Source: a virus
IMG/VR virus record: IMGVR_UViG_3300036398_000824
Location: 1-22,187 of that record
Strand: one strand, 5' to 3'
DNA length: 22,187 nucleotides
This document shows, piece after piece, positions 15,006 through 21,950 of this stretch. The translations under genes were made by a program, and so were the position numbers. Below the pieces are notes generated by a model. That model was not told the origin of the DNA, did not search any database, and saw nothing but the letters and a program-made list of their open reading frames with translations. The stretch's first letter is position 1; every line of letters starts with the position of its first letter.

Positions 15006-15689
15006 TTATTTGAACTTTTTATCTTTACCGTAGTGTTCCTCTGTATAACTGGCTTTTTCATACATCACAGTGTCGGTATCACCTAACCTCCACTTGGGAT
15101 TTTGTTCTACCACATATTTTCGAGTACACACTCGAAAATCAGGAAACTTCATATCAGTAGGATTGCTAGCAGCATCATAGAACAAACAACGATTGTTTGG
15201 CTGTGCTGCATATTGTCCATTGTCTAGTTCAATAAAATTAAAACTTTTATGATCTTCGGGCCATTCGCTGTAACCGGTATCAATTATGTTATGATCAGGA
15301 TGTGCGTTGTCCACAGTAAACATGTAGTTGCCTGAATACATGTTTTTATCTTTGGCGTAAAACTTACAACTTAGATTTTTGAGAAATGCTTTTTGTATAA
15401 TGGCCATGTCATAATCAAAACAGTCCCAGATCTGTAATGAGTCTAAAGATAAAAAATTTTGTGTGTCAAGATTCTCTGTGCGTGACACAAACGCATGTAA
15501 AGGTAGTTTGTCATAAAGTGCGCCATAGTTTGGTAAGTATGCCTCAATTCTAAATGCCTGTCCTCTTATACTTTTGATTGAGATCCAGATGCAAGGTTCG
15601 TATTCTCCATGACCCCGTTCGAAGTCGTACAAAAATTCACGCCTAATATACGAGTGTACTGGTGGTATATTCGCTACTAAAAAACTCAT
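15006..15689 (-). CDS. Conserved T4-like marine phage protein, unknown function
   Basis: A 227-residue protein beginning MSFLVANIPPVHSYIRREFL. It is mostly beta, with PNYGALYDKLPLHAFV, LQIWDCFDYDM and AAQPNNRCLFYD segments. From memory, closely similar proteins of this length are conserved in marine T4-like phages, but I know no assigned role. No membrane or signal segment. AAGGTG lies before the ATG. It follows the likely virion cluster by 12 nt and may belong to it. Confidence 0.75.
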   Translation of the reverse strand: MSFLVANIPPVHSYIRREFLYDFERGHGEYEPCIWISIKSIRGQAFRIEAYLPNYGALYDKLPLHAFVSRTENLDTQNFLSLDSLQIWDCFDYDMAIIQKAFLKNLSCKFYAKDKNMYSGNYMFTVDNAHPDHNIIDTGYSEWPEDHKSFNFIELDNGQYAAQPNNRCLFYDAASNPTDMKFPDFRVCTRKYVVEQNPKWRLGDTDTVMYEKASYTEEHYGKDKKFK

Positions 15690-15701
15690 TAATTGAACAC
15701 C

Positions 15702-16274
15702 TTATCGTTGATCTTGGTCTTGTTGCATTCTTCTAATAATACTTTGATTTTGTCTTGCAGGATCTATGTAATTTTTAATTTCTTGATCGGCAAATGCCTT
15801 GGGATCTTGTAGAAGTTTCCCCGCTGTAAAAACTTTGCCTAAGAAATCTAATCCTTTTCTTACATTACTAGGCGGCTGTTGATCTTGTGGTTGCAGTTCG
15901 GGGATTCCTTGTTCCTTCATGGAACGAGTCTTGGTTGCTACGTTTTTAGCAGCTCCTCGGCGTTCAGGATTGGGATCTTCTCTACGCTTTTTGGCTGCTG
16001 AACTGGCACGGCCTTTTTTGCCTAGGCTGTGTGCTTTACTGGCTGGCAAGCATTTTGGTTTACCTTCGCCGCTGTCTCTGCCACCGCACTCGCCACGGAT
16101 CTTGCCATCTGGACCAAAGCGCACCCACTTCTCTTTGAACCATTTTTTAAGATCTTCTTCCAGTTCTTGCTCGCTCATCTTAACGCAGTTAGGCACCTGG
16201 CGGTCGCCTTTCTTTTTCATACCACGCTGTTGATAGCCATCCCAACAAGCTTCTAGAAGTTCTTTATATTTCAT
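15702..16274 (-). CDS. Basic, possibly virion-internal protein with leader-like N-terminus
   Basis: A 190-residue, very basic protein of low complexity. The first residues MKYKELLEACWDG look like the T4 capsid-targeting leader (MKTYQEFIAEA) and contain LLE|A, a good match to the T4 prohead protease rule (Leu/Ile-x-Glu|Ala/Gly). A WFKEKWVRFGPDGKIRGECG module and a KPKCLPASKAHSLGKKGR module follow, then a long Lys/Arg/Ala-rich region (about 85-125) and a Gln-rich C-terminus. Such a layout fits a DNA-associated internal head protein, which is my inference. The start overlaps the upstream stop (ATGA). Confidence 0.6.
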   Translation of the reverse strand: MKYKELLEACWDGYQQRGMKKKGDRQVPNCVKMSEQELEEDLKKWFKEKWVRFGPDGKIRGECGGRDSGEGKPKCLPASKAHSLGKKGRASSAAKKRREDPNPERRGAAKNVATKTRSMKEQGIPELQPQDQQPPSNVRKGLDFLGKVFTAGKLLQDPKAFADQEIKNYIDPARQNQSIIRRMQQDQDQR

Positions 16275-17350
16275 TTTTTACTCTTGTTGCCCCAATTTTT
16301 AGCACCTACTTTACGACAGCGCACCAGGGCGCCTGATGCATAGGCACTTGGCCACACTTTGTAACGACTTTTTACTTTACTGTAGCAAGCATCTTGCTTC
16401 TCTGCCAACATCTTGTCTTCGTATGCAGGACCTCCGCACTCAGGACATAGTGTTGCAGACTCGGTTACAATGTCATAACCAGCACGACGCATTTCTTCTA
16501 GATAACCCTCAATGTCTTCATTGGTCACTACCTTTGCGACGCCTACCATTTGGTCTTTAGGTTCAATTGGCTTTTTATTTTTCTCTTGTTCTTTATGCTT
16601 CTTAGCTGCTAAGTCTGCCACACTACCTTTACGAGGCTTCTTGGCACCGTATGAGAATGGTCCTGCTTCCGCCACACCTTGTCCACTAACCATGGTTTCG
16701 TCGCTATACCAAACTACATTGCCTTCAGGGTCTGTGATTTCAGCAGTGGCAAAAACATACTGCGGGAAGTCTTCAAACCAATCTTCGGCCCATAATATGG
16801 CATCATCTTCGCGACGGAATTTTTTTGTTTTAGTACGACTGTTAGGACGCTCGCCTGTGTTGATAGTTAAAGTGAATGGTCCGTATAGACCAGCCGCTTC
16901 CGCCACACCTTGCTCAAAATCATCCATCGAGAATGTCATGAACTGATTACCTTTGCGTAAAATGATATTCGGATCATCTTCGTCGATTTCAATACCCATT
17001 GATGCTAATGTTTTTGTTGCCTTTATATGTTGTTGCTCGTTGCCTGTCCACCACATTTTAGCAAGTTTGTACAATAAATCATATTCATCATCGTCATCAC
17101 CACCGTTAAATCCATCTGGTGCGAATTCATTCAATGAGCCTTCCGCCACACGATATTTCTTTTTAATCTCTGCTTGTGCCGCAATACGCTTGGTATCATC
17201 CTCAATGTCATAGGATGCTTTTAATTCTTTATAATAGTCAGGATCAGGCAGGCCGCTCTTCTTTCTTAGTTCTTGATGACGGCGATGTAGTCGATCTTGT
17301 GCCGAGCCTTCTGTTATTTTTTTATTTTCAAAGAGATCGTTAACGAACAT
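16271..17350 (-). CDS. Probable virion protein with repeated protease-like sites and a Cys-rich C-terminus
   Basis: A 359-residue protein of modules separated by short motifs. The N-terminus MFVNDLFENKKITEGSAQ resembles a capsid-targeting leader with ITE|G at 12-15. VAE|G (68-71), VAE|A (149-152) and VAE|A (226-229) follow, the last two inside QGVAEA. Between them are an acidic domain (77-147), a small alpha/beta domain with Trp-rich WAEDWFEDFPQYVF (187-200) and a Lys-rich linker. The C-terminus has CPECGG (302-307, a half zinc site) and DACYSKVKSRYKVWPSAYAS (320-339), a module I recall from marine phage virion proteins. It could be a polyprotein cut during head maturation; this is inference from motifs. 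Confidence 0.6.
   Translation of the reverse strand: MFVNDLFENKKITEGSAQDRLHRRHQELRKKSGLPDPDYYKELKASYDIEDDTKRIAAQAEIKKKYRVAEGSLNEFAPDGFNGGDDDDEYDLLYKLAKMWWTGNEQQHIKATKTLASMGIEIDEDDPNIILRKGNQFMTFSMDDFEQGVAEAAGLYGPFTLTINTGERPNSRTKTKKFRREDDAILWAEDWFEDFPQYVFATAEITDPEGNVVWYSDETMVSGQGVAEAGPFSYGAKKPRKGSVADLAAKKHKEQEKNKKPIEPKDQMVGVAKVVTNEDIEGYLEEMRRAGYDIVTESATLCPECGGPAYEDKMLAEKQDACYSKVKSRYKVWPSAYASGALVRCRKVGAKNWGNKSKK
16665..16681 (-). repeat. 17-nt direct repeat, copy 1 (encodes QGVAEA)
   Basis: This 17-nt segment is identical to 16896-16912, and a 12-nt part of it occurs again at 17140-17151. Each copy encodes a VAE(A/G) motif in the same gene. Confidence 0.85.
16896..16912 (-). repeat. 17-nt direct repeat, copy 2 (encodes QGVAEA)
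   Basis: Identical to 16665-16681 and lying 231 nt from it, a multiple of three, so the reading frame is kept. It encodes the second QGVAEA motif. Confidence 0.85.
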
Positions 17351-17351
17351 T

Positions 17352-17855
17352 TTAAATCGCCTGTTGTCTAAGTTGCGCTATCTGTGAAGAAAGTGCTTCA
17401 ATTTGTTGTTTTACACCAACTTTTTGTGCATTCATTTGTTGCAAGCTCATGGCCTTTTCTACAGGATTGGCACCTTGTGGAAATGCTTTATTCATGTCGG
17501 CCAACTGGGCACGAGCACCTTGCATTTGTGCAGTTAATCCAGCAACTTGATCTTTAATTTGCCCTTTTTGCTGATTTCTCTGTTGTGTTAGCATGGCTTC
17601 TTGATTAGGGTCCTTGGCAGTGTCATTGCCAATACCAGATCCAGGAGCACCATATTCGGCAAATTGTTGTCTCAGACTTTCTTCTAAATCTTCTTCAACG
17701 CTTTCGGAAGTACCGCCATCCCCTACCATGCGGCTACGAGATTTTTTGGCTGAATCTTTACCTCGCCAGTAACCAGGCCATCGTGGGCCTGTAGGCTTAC
17801 GCTCGGCAGCTGCCATAGCATCCATAGATTCTAACAGTTTTCTAATATCAGTCAT
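17352..17855 (-). CDS. Gln/Ala-rich coiled-coil protein, possible virion-internal
   Basis: A 167-residue protein. It starts MTDIRKLLESMDAMAAAERK, similar in style to the leaders of neighbouring genes though its LLE is followed by Ser. A basic Trp/Lys/Arg stretch follows (about 20-45), then a Glu-rich segment, then a long Gln/Ala/Leu-rich helix (about 90-167) likely to form a coiled coil. No enzyme motif is seen. It overlaps the upstream gene by one base (TAATG) and the downstream gene starts 1 nt after its stop, so it belongs to the same tight unit. A head scaffold or internal head role is plausible but unproven. Confidence 0.65.
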   Translation of the reverse strand: MTDIRKLLESMDAMAAAERKPTGPRWPGYWRGKDSAKKSRSRMVGDGGTSESVEEDLEESLRQQFAEYGAPGSGIGNDTAKDPNQEAMLTQQRNQQKGQIKDQVAGLTAQMQGARAQLADMNKAFPQGANPVEKAMSLQQMNAQKVGVKQQIEALSSQIAQLRQQAI

Positions 17856-18319
17856 TAATAAATGCCTTTACCTACCTCAACCTTTTTAGGCTTGTACGAA
17901 TTGCCTACTTTTTTAGGTACACCAGATATCTTTTTATTAGCAGGGCCAGTTATACTAGTTGCAACACCAGATGCGGAACTTGCACCACCTGTGGCCATTT
18001 CATTAATCATTTTGTCTAATGCATAATCGGCAGCCGCTTCTGCAAATGGCATCATTTCTGGTTGTTCACTTGCAGCTTCATATTTTAAATAATCTTGAAC
18101 ACTTTCTAAGTATTCACTAGCTACAGCAATTTTAGTTTGTACCCAACCTTCTAGGCCTTCCATTTCACTAACATTTTTCAGCAGTCTGTGAATTTGAATA
18201 GCTGCCTGTGCTGCACTGTACAGTTGACTACGAGCCATTTGTACTTCGTGATCTCTATGCATATCATCTGCTTCTTGTGCGATAATGCTGTTTTCTACGA
18301 TAAATTCTGTTGGTTTCAT
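17855..18319 (-). CDS. Helical protein conserved in marine T4-like phages, possible virion protein
   Basis: A 154-residue, mostly helical protein. The N-terminus MKPTEFIVENSIIAQEADD is leader-like (compare T4 MKTYQEFIAEA), although its candidate cut sites are weaker matches. The middle (about 25-82) has DHEVQMARSQLYSAAQAAIQ and MEGLEGWVQTKIAVASEYL, a pattern I recall from marine phage structural-type proteins. The C-terminus is Gly/Ser/Lys-rich and contains TSITGPAN (121-128), also found in the protein at 21228-21950. A late-type promoter motif lies 20 nt before the ATG. Confidence 0.65.
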   Translation of the reverse strand: MKPTEFIVENSIIAQEADDMHRDHEVQMARSQLYSAAQAAIQIHRLLKNVSEMEGLEGWVQTKIAVASEYLESVQDYLKYEAASEQPEMMPFAEAAADYALDKMINEMATGGASSASGVATSITGPANKKISGVPKKVGNSYKPKKVEVGKGIY

Positions 18320-18339
18320 GTTTGTTCCTAATAATATAG

Positions 18340-18347
18340 TATTTATT
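18340..18347 (-). promoter_or_regulatory. Late-type promoter motif AATAAATA
   Basis: AATAAATA on the minus strand, directly after the stop codon of the upstream gene and 20 nt before the ATG at 18319. Confidence 0.55.
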
Positions 18348-18668
18348 TTACCTAGATTTTAATTGATTATCAATTATAAAACGCCATTCAACTTGATTAT
18401 CGCCTTGACTTAAAAAGTATCTATTAACTGGAGTAGAATTAACTATAAATTGATCTAGTTCAAATCTGCCGTCTTTATTAACATTTTCTAGTTTAATAGT
18501 ATGTATACCTGTTTCTAAATAGCAGCTTACGAGTTCTTTAATATAAAATTCATACGACTTCCATCTAAACTTTCTTTCGGTGATTAGTTCTTGGTCTACA
18601 TAAATTCTATAAACAGGAGGCTGACCATCCCAATGGGCGTGAACATCAATCTCCAATTGATGATACAT
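18348..18668 (-). CDS. Small beta-rich protein, carbohydrate-binding-like
   Basis: A 106-residue protein of alternating strands: LEIDVHAHWDGQPPVYRIYV, LITERKFRW, IHTIKLENVN, FELDQFIVN and VEWRFIIDN. The Y-R-I-Y-V-D-Q-E-L strand pair followed by a Gly-rich turn recalls small beta-sandwich modules that bind sugars with calcium. This is a structural resemblance only. It resembles the protein at 19603-20085 in strand order and in phrases such as I-x-S/D-I and L-x-I. Its start shares the TAATG of the upstream stop. Confidence 0.55.
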   Translation of the reverse strand: MYHQLEIDVHAHWDGQPPVYRIYVDQELITERKFRWKSYEFYIKELVSCYLETGIHTIKLENVNKDGRFELDQFIVNSTPVNRYFLSQGDNQVEWRFIIDNQLKSR

Positions 18669-19573
18669 TATTTTTTCCTGCCCTGACAGTGGGCTCGTTG
18701 GCTAAAACCTTTTGGTGCATTACAATTGATACTTCTTTTGTATTTTGCACTCCACTTTTCTTTTAGTGTTCCGATTTCTTCTTTTAATTTTTGTACGTTA
18801 TCTGCCAGATGCATTTTACGAAGTTGTCTCCCAACTTCACCTGGTCTAATATCTACTGTTAGACTATGTGAATATCTTGGATCCTTGGCCTGTTTTTTGC
18901 TGGCTATTACACCTACGCCGCCCGCTTCTTCGTTGACTGTTTTGGGAATTTTATCTAGAACACGACCAAGTTCCGGATCATCTCTTCCGTACATTTGTAA
19001 CAGAAATTCTGATCTAGCTTTGGGATTGTCACGCACTGCGTTCCATGCTGCTCGTGATGGTGTTCCGTGACTTACATCTACTTGTTGTCCATTGATAGTA
19101 ATTACTTTTTGACGCTCGTCTGCAATTATTACATATCCGTGTTTGTCAGCAGTTGCGCATTTGTCTAAGCTTTCAAAAGTTTTAAAATACCCCGGACTGC
19201 CGTCCTTTTTTAAACTGTCAGGACGCAGACGATCTCGGTCCGGGGCACCTACTGCTGCAATAAAAATAGTGTTAGCAGGGTTAAATTGAGGTTCGGGTAG
19301 TTTGTAAGGATTGGTTACTTCAATGATACGGTCGCTGGGGATACCAGCTGCTGCCATTAAAACTGCTTTATCGGAAAAATTAAAAGGACTTTTTGGAAGT
19401 TCTACTTTATTACTAGTAGCTATGTAGACATTGTCTCTGCCAAATTTATTTTGCAGACTGCGAAAAACTTCGCCGTGCCCAAGATGAAAGGGTTGAAATC
19501 TGCCCGGATATAGTACTACTAAATTGGGTCCTGCTTCGGCTATGTAACTTTCAAATAAATCAGCAACGTACAT
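18668..19573 (-). CDS. Cytidylyltransferase-like nucleotidyltransferase (NMN adenylyltransferase type) with leader
   Basis: A 301-residue protein. Residues 1-14, MYVADLFESYIAEA, resemble the T4 internal-protein leader and end in IAE|A. The catalytic domain follows with VVLYPGRFQPFHLGH (19-33), the nucleotide-binding HxGH motif of NadM-like and related adenylyl/cytidylyltransferases, then FNFSDKAVLMAAAGIPSDRI and IEVTNPY. Such enzymes join a nucleotide to a phosphorylated small molecule, for example NMN to give NAD. The C-terminal 30 residues (about 272-301) form a basic Cys-containing module (INCNAPKGFSQRAHCQGRKK). The exact substrate is unknown. Leader, catalytic core and tail suggest an enzyme carried in the virion. 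A late-type motif precedes the gene. Confidence 0.7.
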   Translation of the reverse strand: MYVADLFESYIAEAGPNLVVLYPGRFQPFHLGHGEVFRSLQNKFGRDNVYIATSNKVELPKSPFNFSDKAVLMAAAGIPSDRIIEVTNPYKLPEPQFNPANTIFIAAVGAPDRDRLRPDSLKKDGSPGYFKTFESLDKCATADKHGYVIIADERQKVITINGQQVDVSHGTPSRAAWNAVRDNPKARSEFLLQMYGRDDPELGRVLDKIPKTVNEEAGGVGVIASKKQAKDPRYSHSLTVDIRPGEVGRQLRKMHLADNVQKLKEEIGTLKEKWSAKYKRSINCNAPKGFSQRAHCQGRKK

Positions 19574-19594
19574 GGGAATTCCATTTTATTGCTG

Positions 19595-19602
19595 TATTTA
19601 CC
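19595..19602 (-). promoter_or_regulatory. Late-type promoter motif GGTAAATA
   Basis: GGTAAATA on the minus strand, 21 nt before the ATG at 19573 and directly after the stop of the upstream gene. It matches the late consensus only in TAAATA. Confidence 0.4.
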
Positions 19603-20085
19603 TTAAATGTTCTCCAGTAACCAAATGTAGAAAGGACTTTGGAATGGCAAAATCCAGCGTCCATTCCATCCCAAATTGACACAATTTTTGACAGATTCTA
19701 TTAGTTCTTTGCCGTCTTTTATTGCCTGTTGTTTGTATGATTCTGGATAATTTGGTCTGTAATCACTAGCTGTCCAACACAATGAACCAAGATCAATATC
19801 GTCTATTTCAATTGACTCTATGTTTAATAACAAATCATCAACAATGTTACCCTGGGCATCAAGCACAGTATCATACACTGTTTTGTTTACAAATTCAACT
19901 ACTAGTTGACACTCTCCTTCCGGAACTTCGGCATCAAATTCAAAAAACTCCGGAATTTGAGCGTCAGTAGTAATTTGTGAATCTATATACTGCTGACCAT
20001 TTAATGAAACAATAAACTTAGGTTTCTTCTTGTTTGAAGAACTGCTTAGACCTATTTTAAAGTGTAAAGTTTCTTTATCTGACAT
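19603..20085 (-). CDS. Beta-rich phage protein, carbohydrate-binding-like
   Basis: A 160-residue acidic protein of repeated strands (PKFIVSLNGQQYIDSQI, FFEFDAEVPEGECQLVVEFV, LLLNIESIEIDDIDL), ending with CVNLGWNGRWILPFQSPFYI. It has the look of a beta-sandwich module similar to 18348-18668. From memory, marine phages encode relatives ending in a W-N-G and F-x-S-P-F-Y motif. A tail or decoration protein that contacts sugars is possible, but no binding residue can be pinned down. AAGG lies before the ATG; 8 nt separate it from the glycosyltransferase stop. Confidence 0.6.
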   Translation of the reverse strand: MSDKETLHFKIGLSSSSNKKKPKFIVSLNGQQYIDSQITTDAQIPEFFEFDAEVPEGECQLVVEFVNKTVYDTVLDAQGNIVDDLLLNIESIEIDDIDLGSLCWTASDYRPNYPESYKQQAIKDGKELIESVKNCVNLGWNGRWILPFQSPFYIWLLENI

Positions 20086-20093
20086 TGATAACC

Positions 20094-21020
20094 TTAAGCT
20101 GGCACTTTTTGTGCCATTTTAATTGCGTCCTGTAATGCAGCAGGGCCGCCATCAATAGCAGGAGCACTTCCTTGTGGTTTAGTAAAGTCAGGCATCTTGC
20201 TTAGATCGCCTACAAATTCATAGTGACCAATATGGTTCAACAATACTTTACCGTGTGCCCAGATTTCTCCACCCATGGCACTCCATCTACGGCAGAATAA
20301 CCAATCCTCGCTCAAGTAATGTCCTTTTTCATCAATTGCTACATCAAAAATACTATACATAGTTGGTTCGTATTGTTTACCTAAACCAACATCGTCTACA
20401 TACTTGCATTCAGGATGAGCTGCGCAAAGTTTTTCGTATACATGACGTTTGAATAGCAAGAAGCCGGTGCCCATTGTATCTACAGTAAAGATATCGCCTT
20501 GTACTTTTGTTTCGCGCTTGAGATTGATAACATAGTTGACTGGTAATGCTTTTTTAGGATACAAGCCACCGATAACATCTTTATCACAGGCAATCATTTG
20601 CAAGATTGATTCAGGTTGGAAACGAATATCAGCATCAATGAACATAAAGTGTGTTGCTACTTGGTTAGTCATCATTTTCGCCATTAGATTATTACGAGCT
20701 CTGGTAACCAATGACTCATTGACCATTGTATCAAGACTCCAATTTAGCCCAACTTGTTGTGCCATTAGGATAAATCTAAGCAATGATGTCATTGTGGGTT
20801 CACTTACATTGCCTCCGTAGCAGGGCATACCAATGTGTAAATGACACTTGGTGAAGTCAAACGGAACACCTTGTTGTTGTGTTTCTGCTTGTTTTTCAGC
20901 CTGTTTAGCTGCTGCTGCCTTGATCATTGCAACTGCATCTTTTTGTGGTGTTGCAGCCTTGATTGCTTCTACTGCGTCAGTTTGTGCAGACGCACCGTCT
21001 CCGATAATTTTTTTAGCCAT
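20094..21020 (-). CDS. GT-A (family 2-like) glycosyltransferase
   Basis: A 308-residue protein. After an Ala/Lys/Gln-rich N-terminal region with an imperfect DAVxxIKAA repeat (residues 15-48) comes a GT-A domain: CHLHIGMPCYGG (59-70), VNESLVTRARNNLMAK, then the DxD motif HFMFIDADIRF (Asp residues in IDAD), and VIGGLYPKK. SEDWLFCRRW matches the acceptor/base region (ExDW) of family 2-like enzymes. The full set suggests an active, metal-dependent transferase. From memory, this protein is widespread in marine T4-like phages. The acceptor is unknown. GAGAG lies before the ATG. Confidence 0.8.
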   Translation of the reverse strand: MAKKIIGDGASAQTDAVEAIKAATPQKDAVAMIKAAAAKQAEKQAETQQQGVPFDFTKCHLHIGMPCYGGNVSEPTMTSLLRFILMAQQVGLNWSLDTMVNESLVTRARNNLMAKMMTNQVATHFMFIDADIRFQPESILQMIACDKDVIGGLYPKKALPVNYVINLKRETKVQGDIFTVDTMGTGFLLFKRHVYEKLCAAHPECKYVDDVGLGKQYEPTMYSIFDVAIDEKGHYLSEDWLFCRRWSAMGGEIWAHGKVLLNHIGHYEFVGDLSKMPDFTKPQGSAPAIDGGPAALQDAIKMAQKVPA

Positions 21021-21039
21021 TGATATCTCTCTTTTTGAA

Positions 21040-21204
21040 TTAAGCTTTGTTTACTTCTACTACTACACCCTGACCTAGTAATTCTTCAGCTACAGATCCT
21101 AGCGCAGTAATAAAATCTTCGTTGATTATTTCCGTTGTGGTGTCGTTGTTTTTAACCAATTTGCTAACAGTTATTACAACAACTTCTTCATGTACTTTTG
21201 CCAT
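21040..21204 (-). CDS. Small protein (54 aa)
   Basis: A short gene read from the gap between the glycosyltransferase and the 240-aa protein. It begins MAKVHEEVVVITVSKLVKNN and ends VVVEVNKA, an alpha/beta-like acidic protein. AAGGA lies 7-8 nt before the ATG and a late-type AATAAATA lies 24 nt upstream. The ribosome site, promoter motif and exact fit of the gap support a real gene. I recall similar short proteins in marine phages; the function is unknown. Confidence 0.75.
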   Translation of the reverse strand: MAKVHEEVVVITVSKLVKNNDTTTEIINEDFITALGSVAEELLGQGVVVEVNKA

Positions 21205-21227
21205 TGAGCAATCCTTGAATAATACAA

Positions 21228-21950
21228 TTATTTATTATCCAAGCATACCAGCTCTGAAACTTCTCTAATTAGATCTGGTTGTATTAAACTAAGACAAGTA
21301 GCAACATGTTTGTCATTAGTCCAAAAGTTAGCACCCCAAATCCAGTTATGAGGTTTTTCTAAGTTAGCTCTTGAACCATTGCCCATTCTAACCAAATCTC
21401 CAAGACTGTCTAGATAAGCCAAAACTTGAAGTCTAACATCATAATCAAATTGTTTTTCCCTAAACCAAACTCTATATTTGTATTTGGGTGGGTTTTTAAC
21501 CAGCACAATATTTTTATCTAATAGAGCTTTTATTTCTTCATTGGCCGGGCCAGTAATGGATGTTAAATAGTCTCTATATCCTGGATCTATAGACCGAGCG
21601 ATTGATTGTAACACCAACTCATCTGTAGCATATACTGATACTTTTGGTTCTTCTGTGCGAATTTTTACATCAGGATGCCCATAGTACAAATCTTTAAGAC
21701 TGTACAAAAAGCCGATATTTGCATCTTGTAAATATTCAGCCAGGCGTTTATTCCACCAAGAACCTTGACGCCTATAATCTCTAACCCAATTTTTACGCTG
21801 TTCTATGTCTTCGGAAACACTGTCGCAACGAATACTTTTACAACCTGGGGCGTATATATCTAATCTAAAATAATACTGGTTGTAAAATTGTTTTTTTGAT
21901 TCTTCAATGTCAATATTGGGCGATAGGTTCTTCCAGAACAATGTATCCAT
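21228..21950 (-). CDS. Hypothetical phage protein (240 aa)
   Basis: A 240-residue protein, mixed alpha/beta, with many aromatic residues: MDTLFWKNLSPNIDIEESKK, FYNQYYFRLDIYAPG, YRRQGSWWNKRLAEYL, TSITGPANEEIKALLDKN and a C-terminus LEKPHNWIWGANFWTND. I do not recognise a domain. No membrane segment. The start at 21950 overlaps the end of the Clp gene by 41 nt; it is kept because the early FWKNL segment looks like part of the family and no good later start exists. It has no clear Shine-Dalgarno. The TSITGPAN peptide is also in the protein at 17855-18319. Confidence 0.65.
   Translation of the reverse strand: MDTLFWKNLSPNIDIEESKKQFYNQYYFRLDIYAPGCKSIRCDSVSEDIEQRKNWVRDYRRQGSWWNKRLAEYLQDANIGFLYSLKDLYYGHPDVKIRTEEPKVSVYATDELVLQSIARSIDPGYRDYLTSITGPANEEIKALLDKNIVLVKNPPKYKYRVWFREKQFDYDVRLQVLAYLDSLGDLVRMGNGSRANLEKPHNWIWGANFWTNDKHVATCLSLIQPDLIREVSELVCLDNK
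21229..21236 (-). promoter_or_regulatory. Late-type promoter motif AATAAATA
   Basis: AATAAATA on the minus strand, overlapping the final codons and the stop of the 240-aa protein gene, 24 nt before the ATG at 21204. Confidence 0.5.

Noticed and set aside
16512-16946. Plus-strand open frame of 144 codons opposite the modular virion protein gene
   Set aside because: Its translation is Ser/Leu/Cys-rich low complexity, as expected from the complement of Lys/Glu-rich coding sequence.
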